Positions 42,430-52,535 of a DNA stretch of 64,000 nucleotides are shown here, in pieces. Below the pieces are notes generated by a model that was not told where the DNA came from, ran no database searches, and was given only the letters and a program-made list of their open reading frames with translations. The translations under genes and the position numbers were made by a program. The stretch spans positions 124,001-188,000 of the forward strand of contig NZ_CP042325.1 in the NCBI RefSeq assembly GCF_007904105.1, given 5' to 3'. The stretch comes from Corynebacterium sp. sy039 (GTDB lineage: Bacteria > Actinomycetota > Actinomycetes > Mycobacteriales > Mycobacteriaceae). How positions within the stretch are numbered: the stretch's first letter is position 1; every line of letters starts with the position of its first letter.

Positions 42430-45398
42430 ACCGCTTAGTGTTTTTGCGCGATTTTGCCTGGCGTTTCTTAGCTATGGTGGTATCCATTGCTTTGGTGTCT
42501 TTTGGTGTCGTTTGTGTGCACAACAACGCGGCAGCTGATGAAGAACTCGCCTCTTACGATGAGGGCTATAGCGACGCTCAGCTTGACGCTGGTCAAAGGC
42601 ATGGTACTGAGGCCGGCGCTGTTGCTGGTGAGAATAATGGCCTGCTGAAGAAAGTAGAAAAATCTGATAGCTACGACGCTATCTCGCAACTAACGCACGA
42701 CAATGCGGGAATACGCGGTGGCGTGCAGCCATTTGCTGGTTTAACCAACTTAGTGCATGGCAACTGCATTGATTTTGGGTTTAGTAGCCCGACAATCAAT
42801 GAAGGAACGGAGTCTCGGGCGGAAAAAGATTTCCGTCGACACTACACTCTCGATGGTTCTCGTGACGGCGATGTTTACTATGAGAAACTCACTCAAGTAA
42901 CTGGACAAGGGGCAACCGCTTTTGATCGCAGTGAAGTACAAGACATTGAGCTTATTTACAATGGTAAACTTCGTGATTCTGCGATCAATATGGCAAAGAA
43001 ATACACCCAGGAAGTGCACCGTCTCCAAACACTCACCCAAGAATCTGAGTTGGATGAGGACGCGATTCGGGAATCTATTGCTCAGGTTGGTAAATATGGC
43101 TTAATGCTTCGCGCTTTGCTCACCACGTCGAGCGCTAACAAATCAAAGCTATATGGGCGACTGCTAGAAGCGGGCGAGCCGGGTTTTGCGGATGATGAGA
43201 ATAATGTCATCAAATTCCAAGGAGACTTGCTGAGTACAGTTATTACTCCTGAAGATTTTACTAAGGAAACTGGTTTCGTTATTACTGGTAATGTAGAAAA
43301 AACCTTAGACGGTTTTTATCTTCAAGATTCCGCTGCCGATGGCTATTACCTCACTCCTATTGCGGAAGACGGATCTACTCCAGGTACTGGTGGGTTAAAG
43401 TTCCGCGATATTGTTCCTGAGGCTAACGCTAACGAATACATTAGCGTAGTTGTCCCAACCTCCTATGATATTGACAAACTAGCTATTTCAACTGGTGAGG
43501 CTGATTTCCAGCGTTTCTTCCCAGTAGATCAGCCTGGTCTGCCCGACCCAAGTAAGCCTGCTGCTCCTCGGATCGCTACCTCCGTTGCTGTCGACGATAA
43601 GACTGAGTTCAACGCTAAGCAGGAAGCGTTACAAGCTAAAGAGGCTGAACTGGAAACCGTTGTCGAAAATGACACTGAATACGTTGTGATCTATGACAAT
43701 GTTGAGGTCAAAAACCTGGTTCGTGGCGAAGAATACACACTCGACGCACAGCTAGTGCGCAAACCAGAAAAAGATCAAGTGGTTACGCCAATTGAGGGCG
43801 TCGTCGGTAAGCAAAAATTTGTTGCTGGTGGCGATAACTTCGATGCTGCCAGGGATGATGACGGTAACTCTGAAAGCGTGTCCGGAATGGTGCGTGTGAA
43901 GATTCTTCTCCCTAAGTCTGAACTGGAAAAAGACGTGGAGAGCTTCATTGCGTTTGAGACGTTGACCTCCGAAAGTGAGAAAGCTCAAGCCAATAAGGCT
44001 GATGGTTTATCTGAGGGCGCTGCGGCGAATGTGATTGCTCAGCACGACGACCCTACTGACCAGGCTCAAACAATCTTCATTGAAAAGGTACTCAAGCCTT
44101 CTATCACGACCTCTTTGGATACGGAACCAACAGGCATTGATGAAACAGACGCTAATAAACTGAGTTTCCATCGGTCCGCGGATAAGAAAGGTGAGTTTGC
44201 TACCTTCTTCGATACTGTGAGAGTTAATAATGTGCTGCGTGGTAAAGAATACACGCTGACAGCTGACCTTATTGATAAGGCAACAGGCAAGCATATTGCA
44301 GGAATCGACGCCCAGCCTATTACTTTCACACCTGGTGTCGCTTCTATTGGTTCAGTTTTTAAGACTGGTGCCGACGACGGTAAGTCTGAGACTTTGTCTG
44401 GAACTGTCCTCGTACCTATTGCTGTTCCTAAGGAAGCATTTAAGTTCGACGCAGCGCAGCCGAAATCTTTTGTTGCGTTCGAGACGCTGACCTCTGAGGA
44501 CGCTGAGGCACAGGTTGTGAAAGCTGATGGTTTATCTGAGGGCGCTGCGGCGAATGTGATTGCGGAGCACAAGGATCCTGAGGATGGAAACCAGACAATT
44601 ACGATTGAAACTCCTGTCGAATCGACTGAAGATCCTGAGCATGAGACAACTGAAGCGCCTGAGGCGTCTGAAGTTCCTGAAGTGACGCACTATGGCATCG
44701 CTGATGATGCCCAGACGACATTCAGTGAGGATGCTGATATGGGAATCAGTGAGGAGGTGAGTCCGCAGAAGCCCGTGAAGCCTTCTGAGAGTGAGACGGT
44801 TCCTGAGATTCAGATCGTGGAGAGGGCTAGTGATGAGGAAGATGATGAGTATTCTGTTGCTGAGGTTGAGCCAGGTGCTACGAAGTCTGTGACATTTGAG
44901 GTCGTCAACACTGGTAGTACACCAATGAAGGATATTGCTGTGACGGATATGGTGAGCTCAGCCGAACAAGTTACCTGCGAGGATCAGCCTAAGGTGCTTG
45001 ATCCTGGTGAGTCATTCATGTGCACTGCGATGTATTCTGCGCCTGAATCTGATAGTCAAGAGGAAGATATATCAGATGCTTTAACAGGAGAGGATCACTT
45101 TGCGTCTCTTGAGGATATAGTCGATTCTGAGAAGTCTGTGAAGCCTGTGAAGGATTCTGATCCTGCGAAGGCGAAGCCTGGGTCTGGTGGGGCTAGGCAG
45201 TCTGCTGGTTCTGAGCCAAGTAAGCCTGGTAAGCCAAGTGAGCCTGAGAAGGTTGTGGTTGATGTGATTGCTGGTCAGGTTGTTGAGCATCGTGGCGAGT
45301 CTAAGCCTGGTGCTAAGCCTAGTGTGAATACGGGTTCTAAGGCTGTGAAGAAGCCTGGTGCTCGTGTGACGACGGGTGGTCATTTGCGTGCTGCTTAG
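42420..45398 (+). CDS. Secreted VaFE-repeat surface protein without sorting signal
   Basis: A 992-residue exported protein; TTG 42420, TTG 42423 and GTG 42426 are possible starts, all with poor ribosome sites. The signal peptide (FLAMVVSIALVSFGVVCVHN, cleavage near NNAAA-DEEL) is followed by an N-terminal domain with a single GNCIDFG cysteine. Two VaFE (ester-bond) repeats end in FIAFETLTSE and FVAFETLTSE, each followed by KADGLSEGAAANVIA. Next are an acidic linker, a DUF11-like domain (VTFEVVNTGSTPMKDIAVTD) and a Ser/Pro/Lys-rich tail. The C-terminus, VTTGGHLRAA, has no LPxTG, hydrophobic helix or basic anchor, unlike usual family members. It may be released, or truncated. Confidence 0.78.
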   Translation: MLVNRLVFLRDFAWRFLAMVVSIALVSFGVVCVHNNAAADEELASYDEGYSDAQLDAGQRHGTEAGAVAGENNGLLKKVEKSDSYDAISQLTHDNAGIRGGVQPFAGLTNLVHGNCIDFGFSSPTINEGTESRAEKDFRRHYTLDGSRDGDVYYEKLTQVTGQGATAFDRSEVQDIELIYNGKLRDSAINMAKKYTQEVHRLQTLTQESELDEDAIRESIAQVGKYGLMLRALLTTSSANKSKLYGRLLEAGEPGFADDENNVIKFQGDLLSTVITPEDFTKETGFVITGNVEKTLDGFYLQDSAADGYYLTPIAEDGSTPGTGGLKFRDIVPEANANEYISVVVPTSYDIDKLAISTGEADFQRFFPVDQPGLPDPSKPAAPRIATSVAVDDKTEFNAKQEALQAKEAELETVVENDTEYVVIYDNVEVKNLVRGEEYTLDAQLVRKPEKDQVVTPIEGVVGKQKFVAGGDNFDAARDDDGNSESVSGMVRVKILLPKSELEKDVESFIAFETLTSESEKAQANKADGLSEGAAANVIAQHDDPTDQAQTIFIEKVLKPSITTSLDTEPTGIDETDANKLSFHRSADKKGEFATFFDTVRVNNVLRGKEYTLTADLIDKATGKHIAGIDAQPITFTPGVASIGSVFKTGADDGKSETLSGTVLVPIAVPKEAFKFDAAQPKSFVAFETLTSEDAEAQVVKADGLSEGAAANVIAEHKDPEDGNQTITIETPVESTEDPEHETTEAPEASEVPEVTHYGIADDAQTTFSEDADMGISEEVSPQKPVKPSESETVPEIQIVERASDEEDDEYSVAEVEPGATKSVTFEVVNTGSTPMKDIAVTDMVSSAEQVTCEDQPKVLDPGESFMCTAMYSAPESDSQEEDISDALTGEDHFASLEDIVDSEKSVKPVKDSDPAKAKPGSGGARQSAGSEPSKPGKPSEPEKVVVDVIAGQVVEHRGESKPGAKPSVNTGSKAVKKPGARVTTGGHLRAA

Positions 45399-45426
45399 TT
45401 GGGTGTGTTCCCATAGGTAGTGTGTG

Positions 45427-45460
45427 GTTGGGTTCTGGTATTACCAGAACCCAACTTTTT
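45427..45460 (+). terminator. Terminator of surface protein gene
   Basis: GTTGGGTTCTGG (45427-45438), loop TATTA, and CCAGAACCCAAC (45444-45455), then TTTTT. A perfect 12-bp stem. Confidence 0.92.
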
Positions 45461-45527
45461 GTATCTGAGTGTGCGATGCACTAACCCACCGTCGACAAGC
45501 GAAAAATAAAAAGCAGAAAATTACAAA

Positions 45528-45563
45528 GTTGAGTGGAACAAACTCAACTTTTTGTGCGTTGTA
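45528..45563 (+). promoter_or_regulatory. Overlapping HAIR operator and SigH promoter of clpB
   Basis: TTGAGT-GGAACAA-ACTCAA (45529-45547) is a perfect HAIR core for HspR. The SigH-type -35 TGGAACA (45534-45540) lies inside it and pairs with CGTTG (45557-45561) at a 16-base spacer. HspR bound here would cover the SigH -35 element. Confidence 0.75.
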
Positions 45564-45602
45564 GAAAGCGTAAGACATAAACCTATCGAAAAAGGAAGAA
45601 CA

Positions 45603-48176
45603 ATGAACGCTTTTAACCCAACAACCAAAACTCAAGAAGCTCTCCAAACTGCACTGCAACAAGCGAGTGCAAAGGGGAACCCAGATATTAGACCGGCGCA
45701 TCTCTTAGCTGCCATTCTCGGGCAAGAGGAGGGGATCGCCACGCCGGTGCTTAGAGCAACGGGAGTGGACCCTGAGGTGGTGCGTCGGGAAGCTGAGGGG
45801 CTTGTCGATTCTTACCCGAAAGCCCAGGGTAATGGGTTGGCAAACCCTAACTTTAACCGCGACGCGCTCAATGCGCTCACAGCTGCGCAGGAATTAGCAG
45901 GTGAATTAGGTGACGAATATGTCTCGACTGAGGTGCTGCTAGCGGCAATTGCGCAGGGTGGCTCAGACGCGGCGGAGCTCCTCACGAAACGTGGTGCTAC
46001 CTATGACGTCATCAAAGGGGTTTTTCCGTCGGTGCGCGGCAATAAAAAAGTAACCAATCAAGACCCGGAAGGGCAATTCCAGGCCTTAGAAAAATACTCC
46101 ACCGACCTCACCGCACGGGCTAGGGAAGGAAAGATTGACCCGGTCATTGGGCGTGATGCTGAAATTAGACGTGTGGTGCAAGTCTTGAGTAGGCGCACGA
46201 AGAATAACCCGGTGCTCATTGGTGAGCCTGGCGTGGGTAAAACCGCTGTCGTGGAAGGATTGGCGCGCAGGATTGTTGCTGGTGACGTCCCTGAGTCGTT
46301 AAAAGGCAAAACTTTAGTGAGCCTCGATCTTGGCTCAATGGTTGCCGGGGCAAAGTACCGTGGTGAGTTCGAGGAACGCTTAAAAGCAGTGCTTGATGAG
46401 ATCAAAGCTGCAGAAGGTGAGATTATCACTTTCATTGATGAGCTACATACCATCGTGGGTGCTGGTGCTACCGGGGACTCTGCAATGGATGCCGGCAATA
46501 TGATTAAGCCTTTGCTTGCTCGCGGAGAATTGCGCTTGGTTGGGGCAACGACCCTAGACGAGTACCGCAAGTATATTGAAAAAGATGCCGCACTAGAGCG
46601 TCGATTCCAGCAGGTTTTGGTGGATCAGCCCAGTGTGGAAGAAGCGGTAGCTATTCTGCGTGGTCTTAAAGAGCGCTATGAGGTTCATCATGGTGTGCGT
46701 ATCCAAGACTCTGCGCTGGTAGCAGCGGCAACCTTGTCGGATCGCTATATTACGTCACGGTTCTTGCCGGATAAAGCCATTGACCTCGTCGACGAGGCAG
46801 CTTCTCGTTTGCGTATGGAAATCGACTCGTCACCTCAAGAAATTGATGAGCTGGAACGTATTGTGCGTCGGCTAGAGATCGAAGAAGTAGCGTTGCAAAA
46901 AGAAACCGACCCGGCTTCTCAGGAACGTCATCAGAAACTGCTTCAAGAGCTTGCCGACGAACGCGAAAAGTTAGGTCACCTGCGAGCTCAGTGGAATAAT
47001 GAAAAACAAGCTATCGACAAAGTGCGCGAGGCTAAAGAAGAATTAGAACGATTGCGCTCTGAATCTGACATTGCCGAACGCGAGGGAGACTACGCCAAAG
47101 TAGCAGAGTTGCGTTATGGGAAAATTCCAGAGTTAGAAAAGACTGTGGCACAAGCTGCCGAAGAAAGCGTGGACACCACAATGCTCAGCGAGGAGGTCAC
47201 CCCAGACATTATTGCTGAGGTGGTATCTGCGTGGACTGGAATCCCAGCAGGGAAGATGCTCCAAGGTGAAACACAGAAACTGCTCAATATGGAACAAGAA
47301 TTGGGTAAGCGTGTCGTCGGGCAGCTGGCAGCAGTAACTGCGGTTTCCGACGCGGTGCGTAGAGCTCGTGCCGGTGTGGCTGATCCGAACCGACCAACAG
47401 GATCCTTCCTGTTCCTAGGTCCAACGGGTGTAGGTAAAACGGAGTTGGCCAAAGCCTTGGCTCAATTCATGTTTGACGATGAGCGCGCCATGGTGCGCAT
47501 CGATATGTCTGAGTTTGCCGAAAAGCACTCTGTGGCACGTCTCGTTGGTGCCCCTCCAGGATATGTAGGCTATGACCAGGGCGGACAACTCACCGAGGCA
47601 GTGCGTCGCCGACCATATACCGTGGTGCTTTTCGACGAAGTGGAAAAGGCACACCCAGACGTATTCGATATCCTGCTGCAAGTGCTTGACGACGGTCGCC
47701 TTACCGACGGACAAGGACGCACTGTAGATTTCCGGAATACCGTGCTCATTCTCACCTCCAACCTGGGTGCAGGAGGCACAAATGAAGAAATGATGGCAGC
47801 AGTTCGTGCAGCCTTTAAGCCAGAGTTTGTTAATCGCCTTGACGATGTGGTGATCTTTGATCCACTCAGTCAAGAGCAACTGACCAGCATTGTTGATATT
47901 CAGATCGCTGACTTGGCTCAGCGCCTTGCTGCTAGGCGTCTCACCCTCGAAGTTGACCAGCCAGCCAAAGCATGGCTTGCGGAGCATGGCTATGAACCAG
48001 CCTACGGTGCACGTCCGCTGCGTCGTTTGATTCAGCAAGCTATTGGCGACCAGCTCGCTAAGAAATTGCTCGCTGGCGACATTATCGACGGCGACACTGT
48101 GGAAGTACACCTAGCATCAACCCAAGAGGAAGACGACTCCCTACTCAAGAGTTTGAGCGTTGTCGCTAAACGGTAA
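45603..48176 (+). CDS. clpB: Disaggregase ClpB
   Basis: An 857-residue Hsp100 from ATG 45603 (AAAGGAAG upstream). It has the Clp N-domain, AAA1 with [13 protein letters not shown], a coiled-coil middle domain (about residues 400-530) and AAA2 with [12 protein letters not shown] and [13 protein letters not shown]. It extracts proteins from aggregates with DnaK. The combined HspR/SigH control region upstream ties it to the dnaK operon. Its 3' end overlaps the convergent symporter gene by 36 bases. Confidence 0.97.
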   Translation: MNAFNPTTKTQEALQTALQQASAKGNPDIRPAHLLAAILGQEEGIATPVLRATGVDPEVVRREAEGLVDSYPKAQGNGLANPNFNRDALNALTAAQELAGELGDEYVSTEVLLAAIAQGGSDAAELLTKRGATYDVIKGVFPSVRGNKKVTNQDPEGQFQALEKYSTDLTARAREGKIDPVIGRDAEIRRVVQVLSRRTKNNPVLIGEPGVGKTAVVEGLARRIVAGDVPESLKGKTLVSLDLGSMVAGAKYRGEFEERLKAVLDEIKAAEGEIITFIDELHTIVGAGATGDSAMDAGNMIKPLLARGELRLVGATTLDEYRKYIEKDAALERRFQQVLVDQPSVEEAVAILRGLKERYEVHHGVRIQDSALVAAATLSDRYITSRFLPDKAIDLVDEAASRLRMEIDSSPQEIDELERIVRRLEIEEVALQKETDPASQERHQKLLQELADEREKLGHLRAQWNNEKQAIDKVREAKEELERLRSESDIAEREGDYAKVAELRYGKIPELEKTVAQAAEESVDTTMLSEEVTPDIIAEVVSAWTGIPAGKMLQGETQKLLNMEQELGKRVVGQLAAVTAVSDAVRRARAGVADPNRPTGSFLFLGPTGVGKTELAKALAQFMFDDERAMVRIDMSEFAEKHSVARLVGAPPGYVGYDQGGQLTEAVRRRPYTVVLFDEVEKAHPDVFDILLQVLDDGRLTDGQGRTVDFRNTVLILTSNLGAGGTNEEMMAAVRAAFKPEFVNRLDDVVIFDPLSQEQLTSIVDIQIADLAQRLAARRLTLEVDQPAKAWLAEHGYEPAYGARPLRRLIQQAIGDQLAKKLLAGDIIDGDTVEVHLASTQEEDDSLLKSLSVVAKR

Positions 48177-49475
48177 TTTACCGTGCAGTACCGCCTGAAC
48201 TCGGGCAATGTCAATGGTCTTTGTCCACTTACCCACCAAAATAGTGGCGACGGCATTGCCCGCAAAATTAGTCAGAGCACGAGCCTCAGACATAAAGCGG
48301 TCAATGCCCACAATAACTCCCACACCGTCCAAAAGATCTGGGCGGTGTGCTTGTAGACCGCCAGCCAAAGTGGCAAGACCAGCACCAGTAACACCAGCAG
48401 CGCCCTTAGAAGCAATAATCATAAAAATCAGCAGGCTGATTTGTTGCTCAAGACTCAAAGGCATATTCATCGCGTCGGAAATGAAAATCGCCGACATGGT
48501 CAGATAAATGGCAGTGCCATCCAAATTAAAAGAGTAACCAGTGGGAACCACAATTCCCACAGTAGGGGTGGCTACGCCCAAATGTTCCATCTTGCGCATC
48601 AAATTCGGCAACGCCGACTCAGAGGAAGACGTGGCAACAATCAACAAGAACTCGCGCCCTAAATAGCCACACAACCTAAAGATATTAACCCTGGTAAAAG
48701 CCCACAAAATGCTGCCTAGGACAACGAAAATGAAAATAATGCAGGTGATATAGAATGCGAGCATCAAAATCCCCAACTGCAATACTGCCTTCATGCCAGT
48801 AGCACCAACGACGCCAGCCATAGCACCAAAAGCACCAATAGGGGCAAGCCACAAAATCATATTCAGAATCTTAAAAATGACCTGCTGTAATTGGCGAATA
48901 CCAGCCAAGATAGGCTCACCACGACTACCCAAAGACTGGATAGCAAAACCGGTGAGCAAGGCAATGAACAGCACCTGCAACACAGAGCCAGAGGTAAGCG
49001 CAGAAAAGAACGTGTCAGGAATGATTGACTGAATAAAACCAACTGTGCCGCCGTCACCCTTGCCCTCTGCTTGGGCAGCATACTCGGCACCAGCGCTCTT
49101 AGTGGCCTCGATATTAAGCCCATCACCAGGCTGAATGAAATTGCCAACCACAAGACCAATGGCGAGCGCGAAAGTAGACATAATGATGAAATAGATCAGT
49201 GCTAACCCACCGGCTTTACCTACCGAGGCGGCCGCGCGCACCGAACCAATACCTAGCACGATGGTGCAGAAAATCACAGGTCCAATCATCATTTTGATAA
49301 GACTGACAAACATTGTGCCAATTGGTTTGCAGGCTTTAGCTGCGTCGGGGGCGATAATGCCGAATAGGATACCGGCCACAACTGCAATAATCACACCAAT
49401 ATAAAGCCAATGGGTGCGATCTTTCTTTGCTTTGGGTTGCTGTGGCGCGGTGTTGGATACAGATGTTTCGTGCAT
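48141..49475 (-). CDS. Dicarboxylate/amino acid:cation symporter
   Basis: A member of the DAACS (SLC1) family, about 444 residues from ATG 49475 (an alternative start lies at 49496). It has eight helices and two re-entrant loops. The family marks are [11 protein letters not shown] (first hairpin), [13 protein letters not shown] and the second hairpin [14 protein letters not shown]. It takes up glutamate, aspartate or C4-dicarboxylates with Na+ or H+. DctA and GltP cannot be told apart here. A clear inverted repeat at 49515-49540, just before the start, is a candidate operator. Confidence 0.87.
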   Translation of the reverse strand: MHETSVSNTAPQQPKAKKDRTHWLYIGVIIAVVAGILFGIIAPDAAKACKPIGTMFVSLIKMMIGPVIFCTIVLGIGSVRAAASVGKAGGLALIYFIIMSTFALAIGLVVGNFIQPGDGLNIEATKSAGAEYAAQAEGKGDGGTVGFIQSIIPDTFFSALTSGSVLQVLFIALLTGFAIQSLGSRGEPILAGIRQLQQVIFKILNMILWLAPIGAFGAMAGVVGATGMKAVLQLGILMLAFYITCIIFIFVVLGSILWAFTRVNIFRLCGYLGREFLLIVATSSSESALPNLMRKMEHLGVATPTVGIVVPTGYSFNLDGTAIYLTMSAIFISDAMNMPLSLEQQISLLIFMIIASKGAAGVTGAGLATLAGGLQAHRPDLLDGVGVIVGIDRFMSEARALTNFAGNAVATILVGKWTKTIDIARVQAVLHGKLPFSDNAQTLE

Positions 49476-49514
49476 GAAAACCACACTTCTTTGCAATAGG
49501 GATTACAAGTGAGA

Positions 49515-49540
49515 ACTAATGTGTCACTACTAACATTAGT
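49515..49540 (-). promoter_or_regulatory. Operator-like inverted repeat before symporter
   Basis: ACTAATGT-N10-ACATTAGT, 40-65 bases before the symporter start. It resembles a dimeric repressor site; the regulator is not encoded nearby. Confidence 0.5.
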
Positions 49541-49662
49541 GCCAATTCCTTACTGAAAGAAATGGGTGTGAGAGTTGGTGGGTTTCCTTGATGTGATACA
49601 TCAACTTTGAGTTCTCAGCAGGGGTCTGTCCGCTATACTGCCTTTTCTTCTGTTAGAGACTA

Positions 49663-49690
49663 TTGACAAAGTAAACATCAATGTTAGGGT
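49663..49690 (+). promoter_or_regulatory. Strong promoter facing the DUF3800 gene
   Basis: TTGACA (49663-49668), a 16-base spacer, and TAGGGT (49685-49690). Transcription would start near 49697 and lead only into the structured region and the 3' end of the opposite gene. Confidence 0.6.
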
Positions 49691-49696
49691 AGAGAT

Positions 49697-49766
49697 GTAA
49701 AGGTTCCTCCTTGCCGATAAGAACCCTCGGGTTCTCCAGTAATGCTGGTAGGTGAGGAGGTCATTT
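49697..49766 (+). ncRNA. Structured small RNA next to DUF3800 gene (candidate)
   Basis: A three-way-junction fold: CCTCCT (49706-49711) with AGGAGG (49755-49760) encloses AGAACCC-TC-GGGTTCT (49720-49735) and CCAG-TAATG-CTGG (49736-49748). It follows a strong promoter and is non-coding. DUF3800 RNA motifs (a set of conserved structures found beside DUF3800 genes) are known, so this may be one, but I cannot assign a subtype. The minus strand can form the same stems as the 3' UTR of the DUF3800 message. Confidence 0.5.
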
Positions 49767-50413
49767 TATCTATTCCAAAAGCGATTATCAACGTCCTTAA
49801 ATAGATCGAAAGTATCCCATTCGGATGCACCTGAGTATAAATTATTCTTCATCTCATGGTCATTGCTTTCTAGTGAGCGAAAAAGAGCCCAAGAGTAATA
49901 ATCAGCAATCTGACCATTTAGATCTTGCTTTACTGGGTGAAAGAGAATGCGTATCTCTTTTTGTAAGGGAGCTAATGCTATTTTAAGTTGCTTCTCTAAA
50001 GCCTTTTGCTTTTTGCCAGTAAGAACTGAATCAAAGATTAAAATTATTCGGTTGCATTTATCGGCTATAGCGTTATACACCCACTGTCCCATATTTTGTC
50101 CAAATAATTTGAGCAGTGTTACTTCCTCTTGTAAATCTGGTTGAGTGTATGCCTTATCAATCCAAATACTGTGTATGCGTATGTTATCGAGAGAAGAAAT
50201 TACATCAGCAACTCGCCGACGCGTTCCTTTGCTATTTTCTGTTGCATGAAAATGAAGGTCTTTGCTGCCGCTAGCTAGAAGATCATATTTTAATTTTTGC
50301 ATAGCAGCTGCTGATTTTTCTGGTGTGATTGTGCATACAGCGCTCAGAATGAAATGTTGTTTCCCTTTAGGGGTAAATTGCAAATCACCTGATTCATCCA
50401 TGAAGACGAACAT
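49766..50413 (-). CDS. DUF3800 protein
   Basis: About 215 residues from the ATG at 50413 (MFVFMDESGD); the frame is open to 50443, but a TATAAT at 50447-50452 leaves too little room for that start. Family marks are the N-terminal FMDESGD, a central ILIFDS and the late QIADYYSWALFR, fitting the RNase H-like DUF3800 fold with acidic active-site residues. Biochemical function is not established; such genes are frequent in accessory DNA and next to conserved RNA structures, as here. Confidence 0.8.
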   Translation of the reverse strand: MFVFMDESGDLQFTPKGKQHFILSAVCTITPEKSAAAMQKLKYDLLASGSKDLHFHATENSKGTRRRVADVISSLDNIRIHSIWIDKAYTQPDLQEEVTLLKLFGQNMGQWVYNAIADKCNRIILIFDSVLTGKKQKALEKQLKIALAPLQKEIRILFHPVKQDLNGQIADYYSWALFRSLESNDHEMKNNLYSGASEWDTFDLFKDVDNRFWNR

Positions 50414-50536
50414 TGTATGTGCGTTAGTGGAGTGCGAAAACATGAAATTATATTCTAGGGCAAAAATAAGTATTCAATGTTTATTCTCCCAAGGCTTTAT
50501 CCAGCGGACTTCGTCGCAAGGCTTTAGACTGGGAGT

Positions 50537-51376
50537 ATGAGTATTACCATCAGTGCCAAAGAGTTATCTGAGCGCATACAATCAGGTAAAAAGCAGACGA
50601 TTCTTGCCGCAATGTGGTACCGCAACGGGCGTGACGGCTATTCTCAATTCTGCTCGGATCATATTCCTACAGCGTTATTCTGTGACACAGCCGCCGCATT
50701 ATCCGGCTTGCCTAGCTCCGAAAATGGGCGCAATCCACTCCCAAACCTCAACCTTCTCAACAAGTGGTTCTCAAAATGGGGCATTAGTGCTGATCGTGAC
50801 ATCGTTGTTTACGACGACCATCACGGACTTTTTGCAGCTAGAGCATGGTGGATATTCAAGTGGGTAGGGCTTTCTCGCGTATTCATTCTCGACGGTGGGC
50901 AAAAAGCCTGGGAAGCCCTCGGCGAAGAAACTCTGGGTGGCCCAGGTAACCTTCCTGGTTACCGCGAAGTGCTTGCCACAGGTGGGCACTTGCCAGTGGC
51001 AACAATTGAGGAAGTAAAAGCCCATACTGGTTTGCTTATCGACGCTCGCGAGCCCAATCGCTTTGCTGGGCGAAAAGAGTTTCTCGACCTCAAAGCAGGG
51101 CATATTCCAGGTGCTGTCAATATCTCCACGCGCAGTGTTCTCAACGCAGATGGCACATTTAAGAGTGCGGCGCAATTGCAGGAACTCTTTAGTCAAGCCG
51201 GGATCAACACTGCTGCCGACGTCGACAATGCCATAATCTACTCAGGTTCTGGAAACCACTCTGCGCAAGTCATTGCGGCAATGAATATCGCAGGCCTGGG
51301 TACCCCACGCCACTATATTGGTGGCTGGTCGCAGTGGAGCGCCGATCCGCGTAATCCAGTAGAAACCGGAGATTAG
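50537..51376 (+). CDS. Rhodanese-like sulfurtransferase lacking the active cysteine
   Basis: A 279-residue two-domain rhodanese of the thiosulfate/3-mercaptopyruvate sulfurtransferase type. Domain 1 has IVVYDDHHGLFAARAWW and domain 2 has LIDAREPNRFAG and GHIPGAVNI. The active-site loop, normally Y-C-G-S-G, reads IIYSGSGNHSA, so Ser236 replaces the sulfur-carrying cysteine and ordinary sulfur transfer is not expected. It is otherwise intact. It could be a regulatory or binding protein. Confidence 0.8.
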   Translation: MSITISAKELSERIQSGKKQTILAAMWYRNGRDGYSQFCSDHIPTALFCDTAAALSGLPSSENGRNPLPNLNLLNKWFSKWGISADRDIVVYDDHHGLFAARAWWIFKWVGLSRVFILDGGQKAWEALGEETLGGPGNLPGYREVLATGGHLPVATIEEVKAHTGLLIDAREPNRFAGRKEFLDLKAGHIPGAVNISTRSVLNADGTFKSAAQLQELFSQAGINTAADVDNAIIYSGSGNHSAQVIAAMNIAGLGTPRHYIGGWSQWSADPRNPVETGD

Positions 51377-51429
51377 ATTCTTCCAGCTAGGGGCGGCAAA
51401 ATAACAATGTCGCGCTAGCGCGCTAGGGT

Positions 51430-52518
51430 ATGACTATGCTTTTTCTTTTCGCAGCTTTATTCGCACTCCTTGGCGGGGCACTGCTCTACGCTGATTATGC
51501 GCGTAAAAATGCTCCTAGCGCTACGCCACAACCAGCCCAAAGCGAACCCCATTATGACTACATCGAAGGCGATGACCTCACCTTAGAACGAGCTCAGCCC
51601 GAGGAAACACCATCAGCTGCGGTAAAAGAGAAAGCAACCGCTGGAGGATTCCGCACAAAACTCCTTAGTACAGGGAAAAAAGAGCGCAAAACCTGGGCGC
51701 AGCATCATGGCTATGAGTTCACCAAACAAGATCCATTCCTGGAAGACGAATGGACGCGTGGTGCAGCTGCGTCGGGTGGCGTCATTCGAGATATTATCAG
51801 CACAAATATGGCTGACCACGAGTTCTACTTTGTGGATATAGCCGGGGTTTTAGTGATGGCAATGCGTCGAAGTGCTAGCTCAGAGGTAGTTATTTGTGCT
51901 CAAAAACCAGACATTGAGTTCCGAGATGCCTGTACTGACCTCACCCCACTAAGTGATGTTCACGGTTTTAGTTTTGCCAGCAGTAATCAAGGTGCCACAG
52001 AAAGAATGATGGATAGCAGAATCGTTCATGCCTGTCAGCATATGCCTGACGCAGTTCAGGCTCTATGGTGGGAAAATGATTGGGTTCTAGCTCAACTTGA
52101 GCGCACCGCTACCGCGCAAGACTGGGACGAAACCATCCCCCAACTACAACTGCTTGCCGACGCCGCCCTGGTACTACCAGCTAAAAGTGGTGCTTTCCCA
52201 GCCATTAACTTTGCTGAGCACACCCCAACGAGGCCTCTTCCTGCACCTCCGCTTAGTGCCGAGGGGGATGACTATACCGAAGAAGAGTTGCCAGAGTTAT
52301 TACGCATTGTGGCGCAAGATGAACCAGTCACATTACCCAAACGCGCCAAGGCACAAAATCGAGGAGTCATGGAATTGCGCGAGGTGGGCGCTGATGAAGT
52401 ACAAGCGATTGCGCATGGAAAAAACTCTCAGGATAGAGACACGCGTCAAGGCACTAAGATCTTAAGGAAACAAGTTGGAGACTCGCACATTTTCCATGAC
52501 GCGAGCCCCGAAGAATAA
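51430..52518 (+). CDS. Membrane-anchored conserved protein of corynebacteria
   Basis: A 362-residue protein with one N-terminal helix (MTMLFLFAALFALLGGALLYADYAR) that probably anchors it, then a Pro/Glu-rich linker and a soluble domain (about residues 85-245) of unknown fold containing KTWAQHHGYEFTKQDPFLEDEW. The C-terminus is charged. No catalytic motif is recognised. It is 17 bases before pyrE and thus may be co-transcribed. It looks like the conserved hypothetical found before pyrE in other corynebacteria. Confidence 0.7.
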   Translation: MTMLFLFAALFALLGGALLYADYARKNAPSATPQPAQSEPHYDYIEGDDLTLERAQPEETPSAAVKEKATAGGFRTKLLSTGKKERKTWAQHHGYEFTKQDPFLEDEWTRGAAASGGVIRDIISTNMADHEFYFVDIAGVLVMAMRRSASSEVVICAQKPDIEFRDACTDLTPLSDVHGFSFASSNQGATERMMDSRIVHACQHMPDAVQALWWENDWVLAQLERTATAQDWDETIPQLQLLADAALVLPAKSGAFPAINFAEHTPTRPLPAPPLSAEGDDYTEEELPELLRIVAQDEPVTLPKRAKAQNRGVMELREVGADEVQAIAHGKNSQDRDTRQGTKILRKQVGDSHIFHDASPEE

Positions 52519-52535
52519 AGAATATGGAGAACATA

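Noticed and set aside
42750..43150. Internal thioester (Cys-Gln) domain in the surface protein
   Set aside because: Only one candidate Cys (GNCIDFG) and no clear partner Gln motif; not enough to claim it.
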